Positions 28,314-35,872 of a stretch of DNA of 46,054 bases are shown in pieces. Position numbers and translations under genes: made by a program. The notes beneath the pieces are model-generated. The model was not told the origin of the DNA, made no database searches, and was given only the letters and a program-made list of their open reading frames with translations. This stretch comes from Syntrophobacter sp. SbD2 (lineage in GTDB: Bacteria; Desulfobacterota; Binatia; UBA9968), in NCBI GenBank assembly GCA_945889495.1, contig CAMDBU010000023.1:1-46054 (forward strand), written 5' to 3'. How positions within the stretch are numbered: the first letter of the stretch is position 1; the number at the start of each line of letters is the position of its first letter.

Positions 28314-29369
28314 ATGATGGTTGCGGTCCCCAAGGTTTCCATTGGCCTCCCAGTTTATAACGGCGAGAAATTTGTCACGGGTGCTATCGAGTCACTGCTC
28401 AAGCAAAGCCATTCAAACATTGAGTTGCTGATCTCGGACAATTTCAGTACAGATGGAACCGCGAGCCTCTGCAGGGCCGCGGCGTGGCGCGATTCAAGAG
28501 TCAGTTTCAATCAGAACCTGCGTAATATCGGCGCCGCAGGCAATTTCTGCCGAGTCTTTGAGTCGGCGACCGGCAAGTATTTCATGTGGGCAGCCCATGA
28601 CGATTTGTGGGAGCCGGATTTTGTCAGCAAATGCGTGGCCGCGTTGGAAGCTTTCCCATCAGTCGTGCTTTGCGCGAGCGACGTTCGGTTCATCGACCAA
28701 TTGGGCCAGCCTGTATCGGAGCGCGGCTTGCGGGTCGTGGGCGGCAAGTATAATCGGCTTAATACTTTTAAGCGAGATTTGCGGCGGCGGGTAAGTGAAC
28801 TCACTCGTGAGCTGAACTGGTACGCGGTCTATGGCGTCATCAGAACCGAGGCCTTGAAGAAGACTGGGTTGTTCACGGGCAACTATGGCTCGGATGTCAT
28901 ATTGTTGATGGAGCTGTTGTTGCAAGGCGAAACTCTGATTCTGCCGGAGCGGCTATTCCATTACCGGATTCAACAAAAATCCGCCGCGGACCAGCTTCGA
29001 GATATTACTGGGGACTCTGTTTCAGTAAAAAAAACCACCCCCTACACCGACCTCGCGCGTAGTCTCCTGGGTGTGATTGAAAATGCCAACTTGTCCGATG
29101 TCGTCAAAGCGGAGTTGACGGATGATCTATTAGCGAACGTCAGCCGGAAAAACCGCCGTTGGCAAAAGCTGATCGTGAAGGAGCATCCGGAGACCGGTCA
29201 CAGGAGTTCGTTTGAGCGGGCGCGCAATATCCGCAGATTGCTCGCGCCGGAGTTTGTCGAGTTAAATCCGTCTGGCCGGATTCAATTCGCGCTGGAGGAA
29301 CGGTGGTCTCGCGTCAATGAATTGGGCGCCAAGATCCGCCGTAGTCTGGAACGATTGACGGGGCAGTAA
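28314..29369 (+). CDS. family 2 glycosyltransferase
   Basis: 351 residues, GT-A fold. PKVSIGLPVYNGEKFVTGAIESLL starts the domain; LLISDNFSTDGT and FMWAAHDDLWEPDF carry the nucleotide- and metal-binding acidic residues. The C-terminal region (about 240-351) is helical and charged, without membrane segments. It probably transfers the cluster's sugar to a surface glycan or lipid. Last gene of the sugar operon, 11 bp after the methyltransferase gene; a strong bidirectional terminator follows. Confidence 0.9.
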   Translation: MMVAVPKVSIGLPVYNGEKFVTGAIESLLKQSHSNIELLISDNFSTDGTASLCRAAAWRDSRVSFNQNLRNIGAAGNFCRVFESATGKYFMWAAHDDLWEPDFVSKCVAALEAFPSVVLCASDVRFIDQLGQPVSERGLRVVGGKYNRLNTFKRDLRRRVSELTRELNWYAVYGVIRTEALKKTGLFTGNYGSDVILLMELLLQGETLILPERLFHYRIQQKSAADQLRDITGDSVSVKKTTPYTDLARSLLGVIENANLSDVVKAELTDDLLANVSRKNRRWQKLIVKEHPETGHRSSFERARNIRRLLAPEFVELNPSGRIQFALEERWSRVNELGAKIRRSLERLTGQ

Positions 29370-29423
29370 CCGAGCGCGACTCGCTACCGACGATTCGCTG
29401 CAACCAGACCCCTGACCGCAATA

Positions 29424-29456
29424 AAAAAGGCCGATGGATGATCCCTCGGCCTTTTT
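29424..29456. terminator. bidirectional intrinsic terminator
   Basis: Perfect 11-bp stem, AAAAAGGCCGA / TCGGCCTTTTT, with an 11-base loop. T-runs face both directions, serving the plus-strand glycosyltransferase operon and the convergent minus-strand amidohydrolase operon. Confidence 0.88.
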
Positions 29457-29475
29457 CAATTTCCGCGGCGATCTG

Positions 29476-30570
29476 TTACGCCACGGCCTTCTTTTCGCTT
29501 TTCTCGACACGCGCTTTCAGGCGTGGATAAAAGCGCAGCGGGTTGTCCCAGAAAATCTTGCGCTTCAATTCGTCGCTGACGTCTTTGCGGTTGATCAGGT
29601 TGGGGATGTCGTGGCTGAAGTCGCGTTGGTCGCGTTCGTGCGGGTAGTCCGATGCCCAGATGAGCGCGTTGTCGTTGGCGACCTGGGCGGCGAGTGGCAA
29701 CGCCGACTCTTCGACTTCGACGGCGAAGTATATGTTGCCTTTTTTCACGTACTCGCTCGGTTTCAGTTTGCAGCGCGGCGAGTAGTGGCCTTTGCGTTCC
29801 TGTTCTTCGTCCATGCGGTCCATCATGTAGGGTACCCAGCCGACGCCGCACTCGATGCAGCCGAATTTTAAATTGGGGAACAATTCAAAAACACCTTCGA
29901 ATATTAACGCCGTGAACTGGCGAATCTGCGCGAAGGGATGCTCTAAGGTGTGGCCGATAGTAAAATTGTTGACCGCATCGAGACCGAGGGACGGCATGCT
30001 GAGACCGCCGTGGGTTGACACCGGGACGTCGAGCCGTTGCGCTTCCTCCCAGAGCGGATAAAATTCCGGGCCGCTGTAGAGTCTGCCGCCCGGCGCGACT
30101 GCTGGTAGCACGGCGCCGACCATGCCGAGTTCGGTTACCGCCCGGCGCAGCTCTTTGACCGCTTCGCCGATGTCCTGAATCGGTAAAAGTGCCACGCCGA
30201 CCAGACGCGGGCTGACGGCCATGAACTTATTGTACAGCCAATCGTTGTAGGCGCGCGCCATGCAGATCGCCCAGTCGTGATCTTGGATCGCGCCATGGGT
30301 CAGGCCCTGGGTCGGATAAAGCACCGTCAGTTCGATTTTATTGATATCGAGGAAGCGCAGCCAATCCTGCGCGTTGGGCCCGGTGCCGCCGCCGGCCCAG
30401 CCGCCTTTTTTGCGCAACGAACGGAGAAAGCCGTCCATGGTAAGGCCCGGCCAGAAGGAATAGCTGTGATGCCATTCCAAATCGTTGTAGGGCGCGCCGA
30501 TGAACTCGCGCAGTTCGGAATCGAGTTCCATTACATGGCCGTCAGCGTCGATGATGCGGTAGTCTGACAT
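29476..30570 (-). CDS. amidohydrolase family protein (amidohydrolase 2)
   Basis: 364 residues from the ATG at 30570 with GGGAGGA upstream; an extension to 30615 is encoded by a repeat. PF04909-type metal hydrolase/decarboxylase: IIDADGHVMEL near the start, LYPTQG, VSTHGGLSMPS, FGCIECGVGWVPYMMDR and IWASDYPHERD (metal-site Asp and His). Relatives cleave C-N, C-C or ester bonds of aromatic or cyclic acids. It is the third gene of a minus-strand set behind a Pht5-like protein and an SBP. A second amidohydrolase of this family lies at 42816. Confidence 0.88.
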   Translation of the reverse strand: MSDYRIIDADGHVMELDSELREFIGAPYNDLEWHHSYSFWPGLTMDGFLRSLRKKGGWAGGGTGPNAQDWLRFLDINKIELTVLYPTQGLTHGAIQDHDWAICMARAYNDWLYNKFMAVSPRLVGVALLPIQDIGEAVKELRRAVTELGMVGAVLPAVAPGGRLYSGPEFYPLWEEAQRLDVPVSTHGGLSMPSLGLDAVNNFTIGHTLEHPFAQIRQFTALIFEGVFELFPNLKFGCIECGVGWVPYMMDRMDEEQERKGHYSPRCKLKPSEYVKKGNIYFAVEVEESALPLAAQVANDNALIWASDYPHERDQRDFSHDIPNLINRKDVSDELKRKIFWDNPLRFYPRLKARVEKSEKKAVA

Positions 30571-30597
30571 AGATCCTCCCACGGAAGTTTTTTCTGC

Positions 30598-30672
30598 TGT
30601 CATTTCGAGGAGCAACGCGACGAGAAATCTTTCTGCCGTAACGCAAGATTTCTCGCTGCGCTCGAAATGACA
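30598..30672. repeat. inverted repeat between the amidohydrolase and Pht5-like genes
   Basis: TGTCATTTCGAGGAGCAACG...GAGAAATCTT faces AAGATTTCTCGCTGCGCTCG...AAATGACA, a stem of about 28 bp. The type is common between genes in many bacterial genomes. Here it separates two genes of one likely operon. Confidence 0.75.
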
Positions 30673-30678
30673 AATCGG

Positions 30679-31638
30679 TTAAGTCTTTCTGGTGTTCTCG
30701 GTAAACAATTCTTCCACGGTTAAATCCCGGCCGAGCATGCCTTGCTGGCTGGCGAATTTGATCAAGTTGGCCACGTCGTTGTGGTTTTCTTTCAACCCCT
30801 GATAGAACGGGTCCTTGCCGAAGAATTTTCTTTCCTCTTCCAAATAGGACCGGCCCCAGGCGAAGCTCAGGCGGTGCGGCTGTTCCATGAATTCATTATA
30901 CGCTTTGCGCGAGGCGAGCAGCGCTTCGTACAAACTGGTCGCCACCCAGGGGTCGCGGTCGAGAATTTCTTTTTTGATCACCACCGGATGCATGATCGGG
31001 AAGATGCCGGTTTTTTTATAATAGGCGCGCTCTTCGTTTTCGAATTCCGGGAACAACCGCTCCACCGTGCCGTCGCCGCGAATCCAGCGCTGCGGCAAAT
31101 CGGGCTCGACTTCGGCGTCGACTTTGCCTTCGACCAAGAGATCTTCGAGTTTGCGGTTGCCTTCGACGAATTCGACCTTGATATGGGGCGGCGGGTTGAA
31201 GCCGACATGCTCCTTGTTGACGATCACCCAGGTGACATCGCTAACGCCGAGGTCGTAGCTGTTCATCAACATGCCTTTGCTGACCAGCGCCAGGGTGTTT
31301 TCATAACTGCGCAGGCCGATGCGGCCGCCTTTCAAGTCCGACGGCTTCTTGATGTCGGAGCCGGCCTTGACGAAGCAAAATTTGTGGCCCCACATTCGGC
31401 GCGGAAAAAACGGGATCGCCTGAAGTCTATCGATGTCCTGGCCGCGGGCGACCAGGTACGACGACATGGAAAACTCGCAAGCATCGTATTCGCCATAATG
31501 GAACATGCGCTCGTGGCGAATGCCGCTTTCCACCGTGATGACGTTCAGGTCGAGGCCTTGAGCTTCGATGGTGCCGTCGCGCAGCGGTTGCAGGTAGTCG
31601 TATTTGTCGAAGGCGATGGTGAGCTTTAACTTAGCCAT
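30679..31638 (-). CDS. 4,5-dihydroxyphthalate decarboxylase (Pht5)-like / SBP-fold protein
   Basis: 319 residues from the ATG at 31638, with GGAAAATATC upstream. It starts directly on the fold (MAKLKLTIAFDKYDYLQPLRDG) and has the motifs of this family: RMFHYGEYDACEFSMSSYL, FPRRMWGHKFCFV and DLPQRWIRGDG. No signal peptide is seen, so it should be cytoplasmic. Family members are annotated as dihydroxyphthalate decarboxylases or as SBPs; the fold is that of type 2 periplasmic-binding proteins. The SBP gene ends 10 bp upstream and the amidohydrolase lies downstream, so a shared substrate pathway is likely. I cannot say whether it is an enzyme or a binding protein. Confidence 0.8.
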   Translation of the reverse strand: MAKLKLTIAFDKYDYLQPLRDGTIEAQGLDLNVITVESGIRHERMFHYGEYDACEFSMSSYLVARGQDIDRLQAIPFFPRRMWGHKFCFVKAGSDIKKPSDLKGGRIGLRSYENTLALVSKGMLMNSYDLGVSDVTWVIVNKEHVGFNPPPHIKVEFVEGNRKLEDLLVEGKVDAEVEPDLPQRWIRGDGTVERLFPEFENEERAYYKKTGIFPIMHPVVIKKEILDRDPWVATSLYEALLASRKAYNEFMEQPHRLSFAWGRSYLEEERKFFGKDPFYQGLKENHNDVANLIKFASQQGMLGRDLTVEELFTENTRKT

Positions 31639-31648
31639 GATATTTTCC

Positions 31649-32656
31649 TTATGATTTCTTACCGAATACGCGGTCGATAAAGCCGCTGGTCTCCAGTTCC
31701 TTGACCAAGTCCATATCGGCAAAACGCTGCGGGTTCAAATCGCCGGTGCCGGGCTTGGCGCGATCGAGATCTTGGAGGGTGAACTGGATGCCTTTGATGG
31801 ACGGATAGGGCCGCGGCAGATAATCGGCTGCGATGAATTTGTAGGCTTGATTGAGAATCTCTGGGTCGGAGATGCGGGTGTTCTTGGCCATGATCTTCTT
31901 GGTTTCGTCCGGCCGGGTCTTGGTGAAGTGGATCGCTTCGATCAGGCCGCGCATGAACGCGCGCGCGGTCTCGCGCTGCTCGGTGAGAAACTTCTTGCTG
32001 GCGATGGCGGACACGGTGACCGCGGCGAAGCCATGGTCGTAGACATCGAGCAGGGTGTGAAAGCCGAACTTCTCGGCTGCCCAACGATCTTCCACGGTCA
32101 ACATGGTGCCGGAGATTTGACCGTTGCGCATGGCGGCGAGGCGGTCCGGCGAGTTGCCGATTTGCAGTACCGCAACGTCTTTCTCAGGATCGAGGCCGGC
32201 TTTGCGCAGGGCGAAGCGCAGGATGAAGTCCGACGAGCTGCCGAAGCGCGACACCGCGAGCTTTTTGCCTTTGAGTTGGCTTGGGTTCTGAATATCTTTG
32301 GCGACGCCCAAGTAGCGCGGGCCGGCGGAGGAATGGAATGTCGAGAACAGCACCAGATCGGTGCCGGCCAAGTTGCTGACGATCGCCTGGGAGCCGCTGG
32401 TGATGGCGATGGGGATGTTGCCGTTCAACATGCCCTGGATCAGGATGCCGCCGCCCTGGACGTAGAGCACCTGGGCGTCGAGACCATGCTTTTTGAAGAA
32501 GCCCATGTCGCGCGCCACCCAGACCACCGTGTTGTTGGCGCCGATGGTGGAGTAGGCGATGTTTATGTCTTTGCTCCACAGCGAACTGGGTGCCAGCAGC
32601 GCGAGGGCGAGAACCAAGCTTGATCGAAAGTTGATGGCGGGCATGGGCGCGATCAT
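31649..32656 (-). CDS. ABC-type substrate-binding protein (NMT1/SsuA-like)
   Basis: 335 residues from the ATG at 32656; an ATG four codons later is also possible. The signal peptide is FRSSLVLALALLAPSSLWS. The fold follows: INIAYSTIGANNTVVWVARDMGFFKKHGLDAQVLYVQGG, GKKLAVSRFGSSSDFILRFAL and the tail MDLVKELETSGFIDRVFGKK. It binds an unknown, probably anionic ligand in the periplasm. No permease or ATPase gene is present; it pairs with the Pht5-like gene 10 bp downstream. Confidence 0.88.
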   Translation of the reverse strand: MIAPMPAINFRSSLVLALALLAPSSLWSKDINIAYSTIGANNTVVWVARDMGFFKKHGLDAQVLYVQGGGILIQGMLNGNIPIAITSGSQAIVSNLAGTDLVLFSTFHSSAGPRYLGVAKDIQNPSQLKGKKLAVSRFGSSSDFILRFALRKAGLDPEKDVAVLQIGNSPDRLAAMRNGQISGTMLTVEDRWAAEKFGFHTLLDVYDHGFAAVTVSAIASKKFLTEQRETARAFMRGLIEAIHFTKTRPDETKKIMAKNTRISDPEILNQAYKFIAADYLPRPYPSIKGIQFTLQDLDRAKPGTGDLNPQRFADMDLVKELETSGFIDRVFGKKS

Positions 32657-32697
32657 AAAAGCCGCTTGCGTTGCTGTCAATCAAGTCGCTGATTTCA

Positions 32698-32726
32698 TTG
32701 ACACCCCTGGGGGCGGGTGTTAAGTG
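32698..32726 (+). promoter_or_regulatory. divergent regulatory region between an SBP and the SDR pair
   Basis: TTGACA (32698-32703), a 17-base spacer, then TAAGTG, a poor -10 box. The spacer contains ACACCC/GGGTGT (32701-32720), a small inverted repeat that overlaps the -35 box and could be an operator. The region is only 99 bases and must serve both divergent genes. Confidence 0.3.
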
Positions 32727-32755
32727 ACACGTAAACTTCGGCAAAGGAGAAATAT

Positions 32756-33502
32756 ATGCGCTTCGATGGCAAGTCGGTGATCATTACGGGCGGCGGCGGC
32801 AAGATCGGCAAGGCCTACGCGATGGGATTCGCCAAGGAGGGCGCCAAGGTGGCGCTACCGGATATCGCCAGCGCCGACCATGTGGTCAAAGCGATCCAAG
32901 ACATGGGCGGCACGGCGATCAGCATGGCCTGCGATGTCTCGGATGAAAAGAGCGTCAAGGCGATGGTCGACAAAGTCGCCAAGGAATTTGGCAGCGTCGA
33001 TGTCCTGGTCAACAACGCCGCCTATTTCATGACCGTCAAGAAGAGCGTGTTCTGGGAAATGGAAGTGGAGGAATTCGACAAAGCCATGGCGGTCAACGTG
33101 CGCGGCTCCTGGCTCTGCGCCAAGGCGGCGTTTCCCTACATGAAGCAGCAGGGCAAGGGCAAGATCATCAACATCTCGTCGGGCACGGCGCTCAATGGCG
33201 GGCAGAACTACATTCACTACGTGACTTCCAAAGGCGCGCTCATCGCCATGACACGCGCCATGGCCAAGGAATTGGGCGATTATAACATCTGCGTCAACAC
33301 CGTGAGCCCCGGCTTCGTGGTCACCGAAGGACGCGCCGTCGATCCTTCCTTCAACGCCAGCCGGGTCGGCAACCGCGCCATCAAGCGCGTCCAGGTCGAG
33401 AACGACCTGGTCGGCACGGTGTTGTTCCTGTCGTCGCCGGAAAGCGATTTCATGACCGGCCAGCTGCTCAACGTCGACGGCGGCGCGCATTTTGTCGGAT
33501 AA
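32756..33502 (+). CDS. short-chain dehydrogenase/reductase, first of a tandem pair
   Basis: 248 residues, start with AAAGGAGAAATAT. Classical SDR: the cofactor motif is TGGGGKIG (11-18) rather than TGxxxGIG, then CDVS, NNAAYF (86-91), S142, Y155 and K159 (YVTSK). LNVDGGAHFVG ends it. It oxidises or reduces a hydroxyl/keto group with NAD(P)H; substrate unknown. A close paralogue of equal length and without alignment gaps follows 92 bp downstream, a tandem duplication. It is divergent from the SBP gene, sharing its upstream region. Confidence 0.93.
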   Translation: MRFDGKSVIITGGGGKIGKAYAMGFAKEGAKVALPDIASADHVVKAIQDMGGTAISMACDVSDEKSVKAMVDKVAKEFGSVDVLVNNAAYFMTVKKSVFWEMEVEEFDKAMAVNVRGSWLCAKAAFPYMKQQGKGKIINISSGTALNGGQNYIHYVTSKGALIAMTRAMAKELGDYNICVNTVSPGFVVTEGRAVDPSFNASRVGNRAIKRVQVENDLVGTVLFLSSPESDFMTGQLLNVDGGAHFVG

Positions 33503-33506
33503 AGAA

Positions 33507-33580
33507 CAGTAAGGAGTGAGTAGTAAGGAGTAAGGGGTTCCGGTCCGGGTCTCCTTACTCCTCACTCTTTACTACTTACT
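33507..33580. repeat. inverted repeat between the twin SDR genes
   Basis: AGTAAGGAGTGAGTAGTAAG and AAGGAGTAAGG on the left face TCTCCTTACTCCTCACTC and TACTACTTACTTCC on the right, in an imperfect stem. The right arm ends just before the second gene's CAAGGAG ribosome site, so folding could affect its translation. Confidence 0.6.
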
Positions 33581-33594
33581 TCCCAAGGAGTCCC

Positions 33595-34341
33595 ATGCGT
33601 TTCAAAGACAAGTCCGTGATCATTACTGGCGGCGGCGGCAAGATCGCCAAGGCCTATGCGTTGGCGTTTGCCGAAGAGGGCGCGAAGTTGTGTTTGCCCG
33701 ACATCGCCAGCGCGGATGGCATTGTGAAATCCATCAAGGACATGGGCGGCACGGCGATCAGCATGGCCTGCGATGTGTCCAACGAAGCGAGCGTGCAAGC
33801 GATGGTCGCCGAGACCGTGCGGCAGTTCGGCACCGTCGACGTGCTGATCAACAACGCCGCTTACTTCATGACGGTTTGGAAAGGGCCGTTCTGGGAGATG
33901 ACGGTCGAAGAATTCGACAAGGCGATGGCGGTCAACGTGCGCGGCTCCTGGCTGTGCGCCAAAGCCGCCGCTCCGCACATGATGAAACAAAAGTCCGGCA
34001 AGATCATCAACATCTCGTCCAACGTCGCCCTCACCGGCAACCCCAATTACATCCACTACGTGACTTCCAAGGGCGCGCTCATCGCCATGACCCGCGCCAT
34101 GGCGAAAGAATTGGGCGACTGGAACATCTGCGTTAATTCCGTCAGCCCCGGCTTCGTCGTCACCGAGGGGCGCCAGGTCGACCCCGCCTACGAAAAGATT
34201 CGCGCCCAGCAACGCAGCTTGAAAAAGACTCAGGTCGAAGACGATTTAGTTGGAACGGTGCTGTTCCTGTCGTCGAGCGAGAGCGACTTCATGACCGGGC
34301 AGTTGCTGAATGTGGACGGCGGCTTTCATTTCGTTGGCTGA
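33595..34341 (+). CDS. short-chain dehydrogenase/reductase, second of a tandem pair
   Basis: 248 residues, start with AAGGAG upstream. It aligns without gaps to the preceding SDR, by eye about 70 percent identical. Active-site S142, Y155 and K159 are all kept (SSNVALTG, YVTSK). The cofactor loop is TGGGGKIA, changing even the last Gly of the motif. Differences concentrate at 64-80, 92-99 and 190-215, the last of which is usually the substrate lid, so the two copies may have diverged in specificity. The gap after it is filled with repeats. Confidence 0.93.
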   Translation: MRFKDKSVIITGGGGKIAKAYALAFAEEGAKLCLPDIASADGIVKSIKDMGGTAISMACDVSNEASVQAMVAETVRQFGTVDVLINNAAYFMTVWKGPFWEMTVEEFDKAMAVNVRGSWLCAKAAAPHMMKQKSGKIINISSNVALTGNPNYIHYVTSKGALIAMTRAMAKELGDWNICVNSVSPGFVVTEGRQVDPAYEKIRAQQRSLKKTQVEDDLVGTVLFLSSSESDFMTGQLLNVDGGFHFVG

Positions 34342-34671
34342 CGGAGAAGTCGTAGCAGAGATTCGGAGATTCTCCCGCAAAGGCGCAAAGGCGCCAAGTT
34401 CGGAGAATGGAAGTTGACTCCTCGTCCGTCATTCCCGCGCAGGCGGGAATCCAGGTTTTTTTTCAATTCCGCGCATAAGTAACGATGGATGCCGGCCTGC
34501 GCCGGCATGACGAAACTTACGTTCGCGTGGAGGCGTGGTGATTCATCCATTCGCGAGAAGGACATCGTGAGAATCACTCGTTGAGATACTAACTTGTCCC
34601 ATCCGACCTTGGCGTCTTTGAGCCCCTTCGACTTTACTCAGGACATGCATTGCGGGAGAAATATCCGAGCG
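34342..34671. repeat. 330-base gap made of nested dispersed repeats
   Basis: Left arm of the CGCAAAGGCGCAAAGGCGCC...TTCGGAGAAT family at 34369-34408; its right arm (ACCTTGGCGTCTTTGAG ... GCGGGAGAAATATCCGA) lies about 200 bases away. Between them sits a complete CGTCATTCCCGC...GCCGGCATGACG repeat (34427-34512). Inside the right arm, CCCCTTCGACTTTACTCAGG (34622-34641) is a fragment of the repeat at 41536-41604. No gene. Confidence 0.7.
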
Positions 34672-35484
34672 CTATTTCTTCTGGCCGCCGATGAAATCCA
34701 GCACGGCGCGATTGAAGATCTCCGGCTGTTCCCAGTAGGTCGAGTGGCCGGATTCGGGGATCAGCGCGACTCGGCTGTTGGGGATTTCCGCGGCGATCAT
34801 GCGCGAGATCGACGGCGGTGTCGACAGGTCGGCGGCGCCGGCGATCACCAGCGTCGGTAGCTTTAAATCTTTTAACTTCGCTTGGGTGATTTCATTCTTT
34901 AGCGTCTGCCGATAGTCCTTGCCGATCAGCGCCTTGTGCTCAAGTTCGATCCACGCTTTCACGCCCGGGGAGTTTGCCGCTCGATACGATGGGCCGAGCT
35001 CGCGAAAGTCCGCCGGCATTTTATCCCAGCCCTCGGGGCGGATGAAAGCCGCGGCCTTGGCGATCTCGCCGTCGCGCACGCCGAAGGAGTTGCTTGAAAT
35101 GCTCAAGCTCAAGAGCCGCTCTTGATAAGAGAAAGCAAAGTCGGACGCCACGCTGCCGCCGGCCGCCGAGGCGACCAGATGAAAACGGCCGAGGCCCAGG
35201 GCGTCGGCCAGGTGGCGCAGGTCTTCGGAACCGATGCCGGGATTTTTCACGTCGAAGGGCGTCGAGTTGTAGTAGCCGCGCCGTGAGTAGGCGATGACGC
35301 GGTAGCCGGCCTTGGCGAACACCGGCTGCTGGTAGCCCCAGATCAGCGCGCTGCCGGTGGCTGGATGGAGCAGCACGATCGGCACACCGGTGCCGCCGGT
35401 GTCCCAATACCAAAGTTTGCTGTCGGGAATCTGCGCCTGGCCGTCTTTGACGGGAACCTGTGCGGGGAGGTGAATGGGTTTCAT
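34672..35484 (-). CDS. alpha/beta hydrolase fold protein lacking the nucleophile serine
   Basis: 270 residues from the ATG at 35484, with AGGAACTACC upstream. Alpha/beta hydrolase fold: VPIVLLHPATGSALIWG, YRVIAYSRRGYYNS, the elbow AS-A107-AGG where G-x-S-x-G is expected (Ala at the nucleophile), acid D219 (IAGAADLSTP) and H247 (IPESGHSTYWEQP). The Asp and His are intact, so it may work without a Ser nucleophile, or not at all. Upstream in the same frame (35485-35619) lies a full signal peptide coding region broken by a TGA. Last gene of the long minus-strand set. Confidence 0.8.
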   Translation of the reverse strand: MKPIHLPAQVPVKDGQAQIPDSKLWYWDTGGTGVPIVLLHPATGSALIWGYQQPVFAKAGYRVIAYSRRGYYNSTPFDVKNPGIGSEDLRHLADALGLGRFHLVASAAGGSVASDFAFSYQERLLSLSISSNSFGVRDGEIAKAAAFIRPEGWDKMPADFRELGPSYRAANSPGVKAWIELEHKALIGKDYRQTLKNEITQAKLKDLKLPTLVIAGAADLSTPPSISRMIAAEIPNSRVALIPESGHSTYWEQPEIFNRAVLDFIGGQKK

Positions 35485-35619
35485 GGTAGTTCCTATCGAT
35501 TGGCTGTTTGCTGTTTCGATAGCACCGATAGCGAGGATTGCCAAGGCGAATGCGACGCCGATGGCACGGAGGCTCGCTACCGATCATCCCATGCGCTTGG
35601 AGAGAGAATGTTGTTTCAT
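35485..35619 (-). pseudogene. disrupted signal-peptide region of the alpha/beta hydrolase gene
   Basis: An ATG at 35619 has an excellent ribosome site (GGGAGGTAACC). Its frame reads MKQHSLSKRMG, then TGA (35586-35584), then SVASLRAIGVAFALAILAIG and ETANSQ, and runs directly into the hydrolase. Without the TGA this is a typical export signal. CGA to TGA by one transition would explain it. The gene was probably secreted and is now truncated to a cytoplasmic form or silent. Confidence 0.6.
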
Positions 35620-35696
35620 GGTTACCTCCCGGTTCCGTCATTAAGCCGATTTTAAAATGGACACAATGCCCCGCGCGGCACAGCCTCGACCGAGAC

Positions 35697-35814
35697 TCGG
35701 AATATCTCTCGCAAAGGCGCCAAGACCGCAAAGGCCGGAGCAGAATTATAAAAAATTGGAATTATGTTTATCCTTCGCTTCCGAACTTGGCGTCTTTGCG
35801 CCTTTGCGAGAGGC
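35697..35814. repeat. long inverted repeat downstream of the 2-hydroxyacid dehydrogenase
   Basis: CGGAATATCTCTCGCAAAGG...GACCGCAAAGGCCGGAG faces CTTCCGAACTTGGCGTC...TTTGCGAGAGG. It is nearly the same element as at 17461-17623. The 35-base spacer is AT-rich (AATTATAAAAAATTGG). Confidence 0.75.
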
Positions 35815-35872
35815 ATGTCTGAATCCTCAAAAACTCCGTGATCGTAAAAGGCGCAAAATCAATCCTTTCGCT

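Noticed and set aside
35584-35586. In-frame TGA as a selenocysteine codon
   Set aside because: It lies in a signal peptide, no catalytic Cys/Sec is expected there and no SECIS-like hairpin directly follows.
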